DNA of 64,000 nt from Croceifilum oryzae (GCF_030814315.1 NZ_JAUSUV010000014.1:1-64000); one strand, 5' to 3'. Positions 47,947 to 56,983 are shown, counted from the stretch's first letter. A program made the numbers and translations. Notes: generated from the sequence alone by a model not told the origin.

Positions 47947-48095
47947 AGGCATTAGAAAGACTAAATCAGTTAAATCGAGACTTGTTGGAGATCACCTATT
48001 ATCGATTGGATGTATCGAAACTGGAAAAGGAGATCATCCACCGTGAATGGGATCGTCTACAGGTGGATGATGTAAAAGAGGAGATCACTATATGA
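47943..48095 (+). CDS. Hypothetical 50-aa charged helical protein
   Basis: Begins MKALERLNQLNRDLLE and is rich in Leu, Glu, Lys and Arg with heptad-like spacing, so it probably forms one or two amphipathic helices or a short coiled coil. Its start overlaps the stop of the 13-aa ORF and its stop overlaps the start of a 16-aa ORF, both as ATGA. No family is recognised. It lies after the NRPS terminator and is probably independent of the NRPS. Confidence 0.45.
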   Translation: MKALERLNQLNRDLLEITYYRLDVSKLEKEIIHREWDRLQVDDVKEEITI

Positions 48096-48142
48096 TTTTT
48101 TGGAATCGATATACGCAGTTATATCGTGTTACAAATAAATAG
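48092..48142 (+). CDS. 16-aa mini-ORF ending the coupled chain
   Basis: Starts within the stop of the 50-aa ORF (ATGA) and encodes MIFWNRYTQLYRVTNK. It is followed directly by a hairpin (48147-48175). Too short to assign; included because of the translational coupling. Confidence 0.25.
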   Translation: MIFWNRYTQLYRVTNK

Positions 48143-48146
48143 GTTT

Positions 48147-48175
48147 TCTCAGGTCATCCTACATAAAACCTGAGA
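48147..48175 (+). terminator. Hairpin after the mini-ORF chain
   Basis: TCTCAGGT pairs with ACCTGAGA; an alternative pairing GGTTTT/AAAACC overlaps it. The tail is A-rich, not T-rich, so termination is uncertain. Confidence 0.4.
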
Positions 48176-48257
48176 CCAAATCATAGTAAATGAGCAATCA
48201 TTTTTTATCGTGTAAGCTGAGCTTTTTGGTTCTCGCAATGAACGAAATCTACCCTAT

Positions 48258-48401
48258 TTACCCATGTAATACACATGGTTCTCCTAGTTGGTTCTCTATT
48301 TTCTCTAATTCCTTTGGGAACTGGCTTTCTATATGTAAGCGAATGTAAGGTAATTTTTGATCCGCGTATGTTAGATCATTTTTTACTAACTGTGTTCTCA
48401 T
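48258..48401 (-). CDS. Hypothetical 47-aa protein downstream of the crcB pair
   Basis: On the minus strand an ATG 14 bases after the crcB stop, behind AGGGGGAAAAG, opens 47 codons starting MRTQLVKNDLTYADQK and containing ELEKIENQLGEP. It is hydrophilic with no signal peptide. It is probably the last gene of the secreted protein-crcB-crcB transcript. No family is recognised. Confidence 0.45.
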   Translation of the reverse strand: MRTQLVKNDLTYADQKLPYIRLHIESQFPKELEKIENQLGEPCVLHG

Positions 48402-48415
48402 ATCCACTTTTCCCC

Positions 48416-48778
48416 CTAGTACCATGTTTGTCCCACCCAATAACCCACAAAGGCAAGAAAAATTCCGATTGTGTAGCTCATTCCAAGGTACCACAAGAAC
48501 TTTTCCCATTTTCCGGATTTTCTAAGTTGCTCGCTTTCCCAGTGCAATGTCGAAAAGGTGGTGAAAGCTCCCAAAAAGCCTGTTCCTACTAATAAAATCC
48601 ACGGTTCAGATAAGCGCATCCCACTTGCTAATCCTAGTAGAAATGCCCCTAGGAGATTAATCGTGAAAGTTCCATATGGGAAACGAGGCATAGGCTTATT
48701 CATTCGCTGACTAATCCAGAATCGGGAGATGGCCCCAAGAAATCCTCCAACCCCCACTAATAAGCTGTTGATCATCAT
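48416..48778 (-). CDS. crcB: Fluoride channel subunit CrcB/Fluc (second of pair)
   Basis: A 120-aa, four-helix protein that exports fluoride down its gradient. Family motifs are GGFLGAISRF at the N-terminus, YGTFTINLLGAFLLG and GFLGAFTTFSTL, which carries the phenylalanine-box region of the pore. Bacilli often carry two Fluc genes whose products form a dual-topology heterodimer; here its start overlaps the other crcB by 4 bases. Confidence 0.93.
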   Translation of the reverse strand: MMINSLLVGVGGFLGAISRFWISQRMNKPMPRFPYGTFTINLLGAFLLGLASGMRLSEPWILLVGTGFLGAFTTFSTLHWESEQLRKSGKWEKFLWYLGMSYTIGIFLAFVGYWVGQTWY

Positions 48779-49179
48779 GAGTGCTCACCTTCTAAACTGC
48801 GTTTATTTCCTTGTTTGCTCGCTATTTTATACCCGCTCCAAGTTAACAATAGACCTCCCCATAATGAAAGGAGCACATAAGAAAAAGCCATGATCCATAA
48901 GCCATCATGTAGCATTTTTACTACCTCTACACTAAATGTGGAGAAAGTCGTAAATGCTCCGATGAACCCGGTAGCAAATCCCGTTCGAAACCACGAAGGA
49001 ATCTGTTTTCTCTCCATAGACCAAACCGTAAACCAGCTAAGTGAGAAACAACCAATGAAGTTGACGCTTAGAGTTCCGAGAGGAAGTCCATACAGCTCAC
49101 CTGAAGGTAAGAAAATGCCTACATAGTAGCGAAGCAGAGCGCCGATTACTCCAGCTAAGCCAATAACCCAATACATCAT
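48775..49179 (-). CDS. crcB: Fluoride channel subunit CrcB/Fluc (first of pair)
   Basis: A 134-aa paralogue with GVIGALLRYYVG, LGTLSVNFIGCF and GFIGAFTTFSTFSVE, the same core motifs as its neighbour, and a charged C-terminal tail (ASKQGNKRSLEGEHS). Opposite charge bias in the tails of paired Fluc proteins sets opposite membrane topologies, which fits a heterodimer here. It lies 28 bases after a secreted-protein gene. I saw no fluoride riboswitch pattern upstream. Confidence 0.93.
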   Translation of the reverse strand: MMYWVIGLAGVIGALLRYYVGIFLPSGELYGLPLGTLSVNFIGCFSLSWFTVWSMERKQIPSWFRTGFATGFIGAFTTFSTFSVEVVKMLHDGLWIMAFSYVLLSLWGGLLLTWSGYKIASKQGNKRSLEGEHS

Positions 49180-49207
49180 ACAGGAATCCCTCCTCAGATA
49201 GGGGGCT

Positions 49208-49669
49208 TCAGTTTTGATATCCTATCTTCTTGAGAAATGAATCTGGGTGAAAGTTACACTCAATCAAAACAGGCTGGTTTTCTTCATTAAATAATAGTAG
49301 ATTCGAGTTGGAATGGGAACCTGTTTTACTGATGATGACAATCACTTCAGAAATGTAGCCAGTGATAACACTATCTTTTTGAACATAAATAGAAGGTTCT
49401 AACGGTACTCGAATCATCAGTTGATTTTTTGCTTCTAGATTAGCTCGTGGACTTCTTTGGGTGATTCGATGGAGCATGTCCTTTACTTCGAGTTGGATTT
49501 CAGGGGAGTTTTGTACGGTTGCTATGACCTTTTCTTGAGTCGTATCAAAGATTTCAATAGGCGGAATGGTTCTAAAAGAAGGTGTGAGTGCATGGGCTTC
49601 GTGGACATTTGAAAAACAGAGTGTTGACATGATGAAAAATAAGATCATGACGGATCGTTTATGATTCAA
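49208..49669 (-). CDS. Secreted protein of unknown function
   Basis: The best start is a TTG at 49669 preceded by AGGAGGTGATCG, giving 153 aa; the longer frame to 49831 lacks a site. Residues 1-30 form a signal peptide (core MILFFIMSTLCF, cleavage near EAHAL). The mature part is hydrophilic with mixed strand character (IEIFDTTQEKVIATVQ, SVITGYISEVIVIIS) and no cysteine pairs beyond one C near the end. No family is recognised. It sits upstream of the two crcB genes on the same strand and may share their promoter. Confidence 0.65.
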   Translation of the reverse strand: MNHKRSVMILFFIMSTLCFSNVHEAHALTPSFRTIPPIEIFDTTQEKVIATVQNSPEIQLEVKDMLHRITQRSPRANLEAKNQLMIRVPLEPSIYVQKDSVITGYISEVIVIISKTGSHSNSNLLLFNEENQPVLIECNFHPDSFLKKIGYQN

Positions 49670-49732
49670 GCGATCACCTCCTAGGCTTGTCGATCTGTAG
49701 GGATAGCATGCCCTGTTTGGATTGAAATACCT

Positions 49733-49762
49733 AAGCCGATATTCTAAAAAGGATATCGGCTT
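49733..49762 (+). terminator. Hairpin upstream of the opuA operon
   Basis: AAGCCGATAT pairs with ATATCGGCTT, followed by CTTTATTT. It lies in the divergent region before opuAA with no plus-strand gene behind it, so it may be an attenuator in the opuA leader or insulate the two divergent promoters. Confidence 0.5.
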
Positions 49763-49833
49763 CTTTATTTGTAAACAAAATGGGAAACTGGGGAATAATA
49801 GGTTCATCATTTCTTCCCATGGAGGATACAAGA

Positions 49834-51030
49834 ATGGATAAGCTGGAAATCCGCAATCTTACCAAAGTTTTTGGACGGTCCCCGAAGAGGGCATTAAAGC
49901 TTTTAGACGAGGGCAAAGAGAAAGAAGAAATTTTGCAAGAGACGGGTTGTACGATTGGGGTAAATCGCGCGACGTTTGAGATATATAACGGAGAGATTTT
50001 TGTGATTATGGGCCTATCTGGAAGCGGTAAGTCTACTGTCATTCGTCTTCTTAACAGACTGATCGAGCCAACAGATGGATCTATTTTATTAGATGGCAGA
50101 GACATTATGAAGATGTCGGCGGAAGAAGTACGAGAAGTTCGCAGAAAAAAGATGGGAATGGTTTTTCAGAAGTTCGCTCTTTTTCCACATCGAACTGTAT
50201 TAGAAAATGTGGAGTTTGGATTAGAAATTCAAGGAGTGATGAAAGCAGAACGTCAAGAAAAGGCGATGAACTCCTTAGAATTGGTAAGTTTACATAGCTA
50301 TGCAGATCAAAAACCAGATCAATTAAGTGGAGGGATGCAACAAAGGGTAGGACTCGCAAGGGCCTTGGCGAATGACCCAGATATTTTGTTGATGGATGAA
50401 GCGTTTAGTGCGTTAGATCCCTTGATCCGTAAAGAGATGCAAGATGAGCTAGTCGATCTACAACAACGCATGAAGAAGACGTTTATCTTTATCACCCATG
50501 ACTTAGATGAAGCGATCCATATCGGCGATCGGATTATGTTGATGAGGGACGGTACAATCCAACAGATTGGAACACCTGAAGAGATCTTGACCCATCCTGC
50601 AAATGACTATGTAAAACGCTTTGTGAAGAACGTCGATTTAACACATGTGATAACCGCAGAATCGATCATGAAACCAGCAGAGTCGATCATAATGGGTAAG
50701 GATGGACCACGTGTAGCACTGAAGAAAATGAAAGAAAACGCCATCCCTACTGTGGTGGTAACGGATCGGAACCGTATCGTAAAGGGAATTGTAACAGCAG
50801 AGGGGTTAAAACAAGCATTAGAGCAAAACCTTTTATTAGAAGATATCTTGGTTGCGGATTGTGTGACCGTTTCTAAAGACACACCTCTCAGTGACCTCTT
50901 AGTATTGATGGCGGAAAGCGAATTTCTCTATCCTTCTATCGTTACCAATGAGACAGGAAAATTAAAAGGCGTAATCGGACGAGGCGCTTTATTTTCCGCA
51001 TTTGCTGGGTATGGAGGTGAGAAAGAATGA
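49834..51030 (+). CDS. opuAA: Glycine betaine/proline-type ABC importer ATPase
   Basis: A 398-aa ATPase (ProV/OpuAA family) for osmoprotectant uptake. The ATG at 49834 follows GGAGGA with 7-base spacing; an earlier in-frame ATG at 49780 lacks a site. Residues 1-50 include the family's N-terminal extension (VFGRSPKRALKLLDEG). Walker A is GLSGSGKS, signature LSGGMQQR, Walker B LLMDEAFSALD. Residues from about 280 to 395 form two CBS domains, the ionic-strength sensor in OpuA. It overlaps the next gene by 4 bases. Confidence 0.94.
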   Translation: MDKLEIRNLTKVFGRSPKRALKLLDEGKEKEEILQETGCTIGVNRATFEIYNGEIFVIMGLSGSGKSTVIRLLNRLIEPTDGSILLDGRDIMKMSAEEVREVRRKKMGMVFQKFALFPHRTVLENVEFGLEIQGVMKAERQEKAMNSLELVSLHSYADQKPDQLSGGMQQRVGLARALANDPDILLMDEAFSALDPLIRKEMQDELVDLQQRMKKTFIFITHDLDEAIHIGDRIMLMRDGTIQQIGTPEEILTHPANDYVKRFVKNVDLTHVITAESIMKPAESIIMGKDGPRVALKKMKENAIPTVVVTDRNRIVKGIVTAEGLKQALEQNLLLEDILVADCVTVSKDTPLSDLLVLMAESEFLYPSIVTNETGKLKGVIGRGALFSAFAGYGGEKE

Positions 51031-52760
51031 TTCCCAAGATTCCACTTGCTGAATGGATCGAATGGCTAGTGAATTGGCTACAGGATCATTTTGATCCAGT
51101 CTTTCAAATCATTAAAAACATGATCGAACCAACGGTTACTTTTTTTACGAGGATTTTAACCGTTTTACCCCCACTTGCCATGATATCGATCTTGATCTTC
51201 TTTATCCTGTGGCTGACCCAAATTTGGACTGCTGTCTTGTCTCTTGCTGGATTACTGCTGATATGGAATCTCGGTTACTGGGATGAGAGCATTCAGACTC
51301 TTTCATTAGTACTTACCTCTACTTTGATCGCGATCATCATCGGAATCCCTCTGGGGCTATGGTCGGGCAGAAATGATCGAGTACAAGCTTTTTTAAAGCC
51401 CATTTTAGATTTCATGCAAACCATGCCTGCTTTTGTCTACTTAATCCCAGCTGTCTTCTTTTTCTCACTGGGAACCGTACCAGGAGTTATCGCATCTGTT
51501 ATTTTTGCGATGCCTCCTACTATCCGATTTACCAGTTTGGGGTTGCGACAAGTGCCGATCGATCTAAAAGAAGCGGCTGAAGCTTTTGGTGCTACCACCA
51601 GGCAGAAGCTAACCAAAGTAGAGATCCCTCTGGCTAGGCAGACGATTCTGGCTGGAGTAAATCAAACAATCATGCTTTCCCTTTCCATGGTGGTGACGGC
51701 CAGTATGATTGGTGCAGAGGGAATTGGAGCAGTTGTACTAGAATCGATTACCCGATTAAAAGTGGGCATTGGTTTTGAAAGTGGACTCGCCATCGTCATT
51801 ATTGCGATCATCTTAGACCGTCTCACCCAGAATTTGAATCAAAATAGGATGGAGACAGGGAGCAGGCACAGGCAGATTCCGCTTCTCGCAAAAACAAGAA
51901 AATGGGCGGCTCCTGTAGCCGTACTCACGGTTTTAGCATTGACGATTACTAGTTATGCACAAAGTGGTGTAAAGCGAAATGAGATTAAACTCATCTATGT
52001 AAACTGGGTATCGGAAGAGGCAAGTACCTACACACTTAAAAACATTCTAGAAAAAGAAGGATTTCCAGTAAAGTTGATTCGAGTGGATGCTGGACCTATG
52101 TATGATGCAATTGCAACAGGAAATGCAGATGCAATGTTAGCGGCTTGGCTCCCCACAACAGGTGCACAATACTACGATCGGTATAAAAAGGATCTGGTTA
52201 ATTTAGGTGTAAATCTGGAAAAGACACGTATCGGACTGGTTGTTCCGAAATACGTAAACATCAATTCGATTGAGGAGTTAGCATCTCACAAAGATCAATT
52301 TGACCAAAAAATTATCGGGATTGACCCCGGCTCTGGAACGATGTTGCTCGCGAAGGAGACGATCAAGCAGTACAATCTGGGAATGAAGTTGTTAGAAGGC
52401 TCTGATGCGGCGATGGTAGCAGAATTAGATCGAGCGTATAAGAAGAAAAAACCGATTGTGATTACGGGTTGGACACCGCATTGGATGTTCCTCAAGTATG
52501 ATTTAAAATACTTAGATGATCCAAAGAAAACCTTTGGCGAACCCGAAAACATTTACACGATCGTGCGAAAAGGCTTCAAAGAAGATCAACCAGAGGCATG
52601 TAAAATGATCGATCAATTTTTTTGGACGACTCGAGACATGGAGGAAGTCATGCTCGATGTTGCAAACGGGATGACCCCAGATCAGGCGGCAAAAAAATGG
52701 ATTGAAAAACACCCAAATCAAGTTGCAGAGATAACAGCCGGTGTGCAAAAAAATAAATGA
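51027..52760 (+). CDS. opuABC: Fused permease and binding protein of the OpuA-type importer
   Basis: A 577-aa fusion. Residues 1 to about 280 are the BPD_transp_1 permease with the EAA-like loop (DLKEAAEAFGATTRQKL). A membrane anchor follows at about 298-312, then the OpuAC-type solute-binding domain (about 320-577), with WLPTTGAQYYDRY, GIDPGSGTM and TGWTPHWMF, which hold the tryptophan cage for quaternary ammonium ligands. The same permease-substrate-binding fusion is known from Lactococcus OpuABC/BusAB; Bacillus subtilis keeps separate opuAB and opuAC. Coupled to opuAA by an ATGA overlap; a terminator follows. Confidence 0.93.
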   Translation: MIPKIPLAEWIEWLVNWLQDHFDPVFQIIKNMIEPTVTFFTRILTVLPPLAMISILIFFILWLTQIWTAVLSLAGLLLIWNLGYWDESIQTLSLVLTSTLIAIIIGIPLGLWSGRNDRVQAFLKPILDFMQTMPAFVYLIPAVFFFSLGTVPGVIASVIFAMPPTIRFTSLGLRQVPIDLKEAAEAFGATTRQKLTKVEIPLARQTILAGVNQTIMLSLSMVVTASMIGAEGIGAVVLESITRLKVGIGFESGLAIVIIAIILDRLTQNLNQNRMETGSRHRQIPLLAKTRKWAAPVAVLTVLALTITSYAQSGVKRNEIKLIYVNWVSEEASTYTLKNILEKEGFPVKLIRVDAGPMYDAIATGNADAMLAAWLPTTGAQYYDRYKKDLVNLGVNLEKTRIGLVVPKYVNINSIEELASHKDQFDQKIIGIDPGSGTMLLAKETIKQYNLGMKLLEGSDAAMVAELDRAYKKKKPIVITGWTPHWMFLKYDLKYLDDPKKTFGEPENIYTIVRKGFKEDQPEACKMIDQFFWTTRDMEEVMLDVANGMTPDQAAKKWIEKHPNQVAEITAGVQKNK

Positions 52761-52761
52761 A

Positions 52762-52810
52762 AAAGAGATAAGCCAATTACCTGAGTCTAGGGTATATTGG
52801 CTTTCTCTTT
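52762..52810 (+). terminator. Terminator of the opuA operon
   Basis: AAAGAGATAAGCCAAT pairs with ATTGGCTTTCTCTTT, with one bulge, directly after the opuABC stop. Confidence 0.75.
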
Positions 52811-52903
52811 GAATAAGACAAAAGGATTCACGAATAAAAAAGACAAATCATTCATAGGGTGGACAAGCTGTGACAGATTAGTATTTTGGTAATTGAAGCT
52901 TAG

Positions 52904-54694
52904 TTATTTTGTAGATAAATGAATGTATTCTTCAATATCCTTTACAATCCGTTGGATGGATTGATGCCAAAAATCAGGATGGGACAAGTCAATATGAAAG
53001 TGTTGAAGCGCCAATTCCTCCACTGATTTCTTTCCTGTTTCGCTTAGGAAATGACTAAATTTCTGAGCGAATTGCTTTCCATCTTTCTTAGCTATTGCCA
53101 ATAGACCTAGGCTAAACAGATAGCCGAAGGTATATGGATAGTTATAGAAGGAGACATAGGGTCTATAAAACTGGATCGCTTTGATCCACTCAAAAGGCTG
53201 ATATTGACTAAGATGATCTCTGTAAGCTTCTTTTTGGGCTTCTATAAACAATTCCTCTAACTGACTCGCACTTAAGGGGCCAGTACTCCGTTTTTCATAG
53301 AGGCGGGTTTCAAATAGATAGGCTGCTCGAATTCCCATCACATAAGTGAGGCTATCTTGTATTTTCCAACTAAGTAATAATTTTTTCTCTTCCTTATCCT
53401 TTGAATGAAGAATCATATCATCGATAAAGGTCAACTGAAAGAAGATAGAGGATGTTTCAGCAATGGTCATGCTAAATCGATCCTCCAACAATATAAGTGA
53501 AGTGGGATCTTCCAACTGTCGATAATGCCATGCATGTCCTAGTTCATGAGCAAGGATTCTACCGCTTTCCACACTTCCATCGTAATTTAAGGAAATACGG
53601 GATTCTCCGTCATGGATAAAGGGAGCACAAAAGCCGCCTAGCGGTTTGTTTTTATGAGGTACAGCATCGATCCATTCATGCATAACAGCCTTATGCATGA
53701 AGTCACCTATCGCTGGATCTAATTGGTTAGAAGTTTGAATAATCCGTTCCATCGCATCAGAGAAAGGAATCTGAGTAGAAACGTGGGATGGGGTTTTTAG
53801 TTGATGCCAAGAGATTTTTTCTTGTCCATATTCACTCGCCTTTAGCTGTAGGAAATGAGTTAGTTTAGGAAGAAGACTGTCAATGGTTTCCCACATGGTA
53901 TCGAGAGTAATACGAGAAAGACCATTTAATTCTAACGACTCATCTAAAACATCTCTTCGTTCATGGGCATGGCAAAGGGCTAGGCGAAAACCCGTAATTT
54001 GATTTAAAACAGATGCAAAAAGGTCTGACTCTTGTTCCAAGGATTGTGTGAGAGATTGAAATACTTGTTTTCGTCTATCTGGATCTGGGTCACTAAGTGC
54101 CATTCTGTGGGCTTCACCAAACGATATTTTTGTTTCATTCATCCCATCCTCTATGTCAATTTTCAACTTATCACGAAGTTGGATATACATATGCTCTAAA
54201 GATTTAAGCCCATCTCCAACAAGATTTGTAGCAAAATCTTCTAGATCGCTAGGAAAGGGTTGGCTCTTTTTACGAAGGGTAGATAAATCAGAGCGAAAAG
54301 GACGAATAGCAGGAAGACTAGACCAATCAGCAAATGGTTCATCTTCCATTAGAGCGAGTTTTCGTCCTAAATCAGACCAGAGAGAACGAATTCCCGCTTT
54401 TAGTTTGGAGACACGGCTATGTAGTGAGGTGATGATGGAATGTCTAGGTGTTTCAGCCGAAAGACAATAATAATAGGAGTCGGCTTTTTCAATTCGTCTA
54501 ATCAATTGGGAGAGAAGGGATAGTTCTTCTGATTGAATCGCATTTGAATTGGGAGAAAGCTGTCTCATGCTTTGTAGTAGTTGATCTAGAGTAACCTCTA
54601 ATTCATCCAATTCGGTAGATAGTGTAAGTTCCATCTGTTCCGGATATAAACTGTTCAAATTCCAACGAGTAGATTCATTCATAATAAGGTTCAT
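52904..54694 (-). CDS. pepF: M3B family oligoendopeptidase (PepF-like)
   Basis: A 596-aa cytoplasmic zinc oligopeptidase. The start is the ATG at 54694 behind GGGGGA; the open frame to 54739 lacks a site. The zinc site is HELGHAWH (H383, E384, H387) with a downstream glutamate in ETSSIFFQ. The PepF-type N-terminal alpha domain (WNLNSLYPEQMELTLS) and the C-terminal FYNYPYTFGYLFSLGL block are present. Length agrees with the family (about 600). It is divergent from an ArsR-like regulator over 230 bp that contains a 9-bp inverted repeat. It probably recycles oligopeptides; signalling-peptide turnover is possible. Confidence 0.92.
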   Translation of the reverse strand: MNLIMNESTRWNLNSLYPEQMELTLSTELDELEVTLDQLLQSMRQLSPNSNAIQSEELSLLSQLIRRIEKADSYYYCLSAETPRHSIITSLHSRVSKLKAGIRSLWSDLGRKLALMEDEPFADWSSLPAIRPFRSDLSTLRKKSQPFPSDLEDFATNLVGDGLKSLEHMYIQLRDKLKIDIEDGMNETKISFGEAHRMALSDPDPDRRKQVFQSLTQSLEQESDLFASVLNQITGFRLALCHAHERRDVLDESLELNGLSRITLDTMWETIDSLLPKLTHFLQLKASEYGQEKISWHQLKTPSHVSTQIPFSDAMERIIQTSNQLDPAIGDFMHKAVMHEWIDAVPHKNKPLGGFCAPFIHDGESRISLNYDGSVESGRILAHELGHAWHYRQLEDPTSLILLEDRFSMTIAETSSIFFQLTFIDDMILHSKDKEEKKLLLSWKIQDSLTYVMGIRAAYLFETRLYEKRSTGPLSASQLEELFIEAQKEAYRDHLSQYQPFEWIKAIQFYRPYVSFYNYPYTFGYLFSLGLLAIAKKDGKQFAQKFSHFLSETGKKSVEELALQHFHIDLSHPDFWHQSIQRIVKDIEEYIHLSTK

Positions 54695-54776
54695 ATAGAG
54701 TCCCCCATAAAGTGTTTTTGAAGAATACCAACGATACATGGATCATTGGTTCTTTTCTCCATTGCTTTTTAGTTTA

Positions 54777-54840
54777 TATAGTTCTGTTTTAATAAAAACC
54801 ATTAATAAGTTCAATAATAATAGAACTATAAATACATGTA
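54777..54840. promoter_or_regulatory. Divergent regulatory region with 9-bp inverted repeat
   Basis: TATAGTTCT at 54777-54785 and AGAACTATA at 54832-54840 are exact inverted copies 46 bases apart, between pepF and the ArsR-like gene. A further near-palindrome (ATTCTATAGTTAGAAT) lies at about 54890, closer to the regulator start. They may be sites for the regulator. Confidence 0.4.
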
Positions 54841-54924
54841 AATATATATTGAATTTATTTTTGGTTCTTTACGAGTTATTTATTGTGTTATTCTATAGTT
54901 AGAATCGAATATCGGGAGGCAAAT

Positions 54925-55827
54925 ATGACTTATCAAGTAGAAGCAGGGGATTCCATTACATATGAACTTCTTTTAAGCTTTCTTTTATATAAACGAAGAG
55001 CAAATCTAAAGTATTTAGACAAAGGAATAGGATGGATTCATGACGTACAGGAGAGGTTAACAGCAGAATTTGAAAAAGAATTGGCGCAGTTTGAGGACTT
55101 AACGTTTAGTAATGTTGCTTGCTTATTGATTGAAAACAGCCCACAAAACCAACAGATAGAGTCATTTTTAAGCTGGTTAGAAGGGCTAACTGCAATTGAG
55201 ATTTATGAACGGTTAGCTCCGCATCTGAGAGAAGCAGATTCACAGATATTATTGGATTTAGAGAAACAACGGAATCAGTTTGTTTACTTTCTTTCGAAAT
55301 GGAATGAGCAGTATTTTCAATATGAAAAGGTTGAAAATAAGTTAAAAAAAGCGGTCAAGAGCTTCAATAAACAAAAGATGCAGATGTCTTCTATTCAGGT
55401 AGTGGGGCATGTTGCGACTGGGCTTCAGATTGAAATAGAAGATATGAAGCATGTTATCATGATCCCATCTATTCACTTTAGCCCGCTACATACCTTTAGT
55501 ATTTTTAGAGATAAGATATTTGTATGGTTTCCGCTTAAAACGGAATCATCAAGTATAGATGAGTTGATTCACATCGGAAAATGCCTATCTGATCGAAAGC
55601 GCTTAGAGATATTACAGTTTCTTTCTTTGGAGAAACGTACATTTACAGATGTTTTGAAGTATATAGGAGGGGCAAAGGGGAACATTCATCATCATCTTAT
55701 GACACTGCGAGCAGCAGGTCTTGTTCGTGTACATGTAACCGGAGAAAGTCAATTTTATCTTAGTACACGAAAAGAGTTTGCGCCTGAATTACAAGAAAAT
55801 CTAAACTCCGTTATCTATCAAAACTGA
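54925..55827 (+). CDS. ArsR-like winged-helix regulator with large N-terminal domain
   Basis: A 300-aa protein starting at the ATG behind ATCGGGAGG. The last 75 residues are a winged helix-turn-helix of the ArsR type (LSDRKRLEILQFLSLEKRTF ends its first half; HHHLMTLRAAGLV is the recognition region). The 215-residue N-terminal part is helical and charged and not one I recognise; it may sense a ligand or dimerise. It is divergent from pepF, so it likely controls it, and is followed 30 bases later by an ATPase gene in the same operon. Confidence 0.75.
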   Translation: MTYQVEAGDSITYELLLSFLLYKRRANLKYLDKGIGWIHDVQERLTAEFEKELAQFEDLTFSNVACLLIENSPQNQQIESFLSWLEGLTAIEIYERLAPHLREADSQILLDLEKQRNQFVYFLSKWNEQYFQYEKVENKLKKAVKSFNKQKMQMSSIQVVGHVATGLQIEIEDMKHVIMIPSIHFSPLHTFSIFRDKIFVWFPLKTESSSIDELIHIGKCLSDRKRLEILQFLSLEKRTFTDVLKYIGGAKGNIHHHLMTLRAAGLVRVHVTGESQFYLSTRKEFAPELQENLNSVIYQN

Positions 55828-55857
55828 GATGATAAGTCTTCCAATGAGGTGAGAAAT

Positions 55858-56571
55858 TTGTTCCTAAACAGAATTACGCTTCTACAAGATCGTATCTCTT
55901 CCTTTCACGAATATCCCTTTTCCATTCCGTATATCAAACATCTTGACTATATCGACTTGAAGAGCCAAGTTACTTTTTTTGTTGGAGAAAATGGTTCTGG
56001 AAAATCTACTTTACTAGAGGCAATTGCGGACAAATGTGAATTTAATACCGCTGGTGGAGGTCGGAATAATCTATATGATGTTCATGCGTCTGGATCTGTA
56101 CTTGGAGAATATATAAGCCTTTCTTGGCTTCCGAAGGTCACAAGGGGCTTTTTTCTGAGAGCAGAATCCTTTTATCATTTTGCATCTCATATTGACGACA
56201 TCAAGGGAATAGAGGCTTACGGCGGTCGCTCTTTACACGAACAATCACACGGAGAATCATTTTTATCCCTTTTTTTAAATCGTTTTAAGGGGAAAGCAAT
56301 CTATTTATTGGACGAGCCGGAGGCAGCATTATCCCCACAAAGGCAGCTTGCTTTCTTGAAGATATTACATACATTAGCCTCTAAGGGAGACAGTCAATTT
56401 ATTATCGCTACACATTCCCCTATACTGTTGGGTTATCCCAATGCTACCATTTTGAGTTTTGACCATGGTCCAATTAAGGAAATTGAGTATGAAATGACCG
56501 ATCATTATCAAATTACAAAGTATTTTTTGCAGAATCGAGAGAAATTTTTACAGGAGCTATTAGAAGAGTAA
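55858..56571 (+). CDS. AAA/ABC-type ATPase (AAA_21-like, single-domain)
   Basis: About 237 aa from a TTG behind GAGGTGAG (a GTG at 55849 is the alternative). Walker A is GENGSGKST, Walker B IYLLDEPEAALSPQRQ, and the H-loop region reads IATHSPILLGYP. The signature between them is SHGESFLSLF, an OLD/SMC-like form. Stand-alone ATPases of this kind occur in phage defence and in uncharacterised operons; here the partner is the ArsR-like regulator. Function is not known. Confidence 0.78.
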   Translation: MFLNRITLLQDRISSFHEYPFSIPYIKHLDYIDLKSQVTFFVGENGSGKSTLLEAIADKCEFNTAGGGRNNLYDVHASGSVLGEYISLSWLPKVTRGFFLRAESFYHFASHIDDIKGIEAYGGRSLHEQSHGESFLSLFLNRFKGKAIYLLDEPEAALSPQRQLAFLKILHTLASKGDSQFIIATHSPILLGYPNATILSFDHGPIKEIEYEMTDHYQITKYFLQNREKFLQELLEE

Positions 56572-56599
56572 AGTGTTTAAGTTGATATGAAATATTGCT

Positions 56600-56638
56600 A
56601 AGGATATAAGCCAATGATGTGATTAGGCTTATATCCTT
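56600..56638 (+). terminator. Terminator of the regulator-ATPase operon
   Basis: AAGGATATAAGCC pairs exactly with GGCTTATATCCTT and is followed by TTTTGTTTT. Bases 56640-56813 are AT-rich with no gene seen. Confidence 0.85.
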
Positions 56639-56813
56639 TTTGTTTTCAGGGAAATGGTTATGTGCTAAATAGTGAACACTTAAGTGATAGTACTAATGAG
56701 GTAGAAACTATCTAAACACATAATTTGCAAATCAATAGTTTTTCCCACAGATAAAATTACCAATAATATAAATATTTTTCGTAAAATAAAAGATTTCGTG
56801 TTTTATTAATCCT

Positions 56814-56842
56814 ATTGACTGTTAAATTTGATATATTATAAC
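56814..56842 (+). promoter_or_regulatory. Promoter of halocin-like locus B, shared with locus A
   Basis: TTGACT at 56815-56820 and TATAAC at 56837-56842 with 16-base spacing. The 27 bases from 56814 match those from 7610 at 23 positions. It predicts a leader of about 135 nt before the precursor gene. Confidence 0.5.
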
Positions 56843-56983
56843 ATTGTAAATGTGTTAAATAATTTTAAAAATATAGTATAGATTGAAATTAAGGTGATAT
56901 CCATTCTAACGCATTAACAAGTATCTATAGCTCAAAAAGGGAATCGATTTGCACAATTAGAATATATACTAGGAGGTTTTATT

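Noticed and set aside
48416-49830. Fluoride riboswitch before the crcB pair
   Set aside because: I searched the minus-strand leaders by eye for the GGNGAUGG-type start and its pseudoknot partner and found neither.
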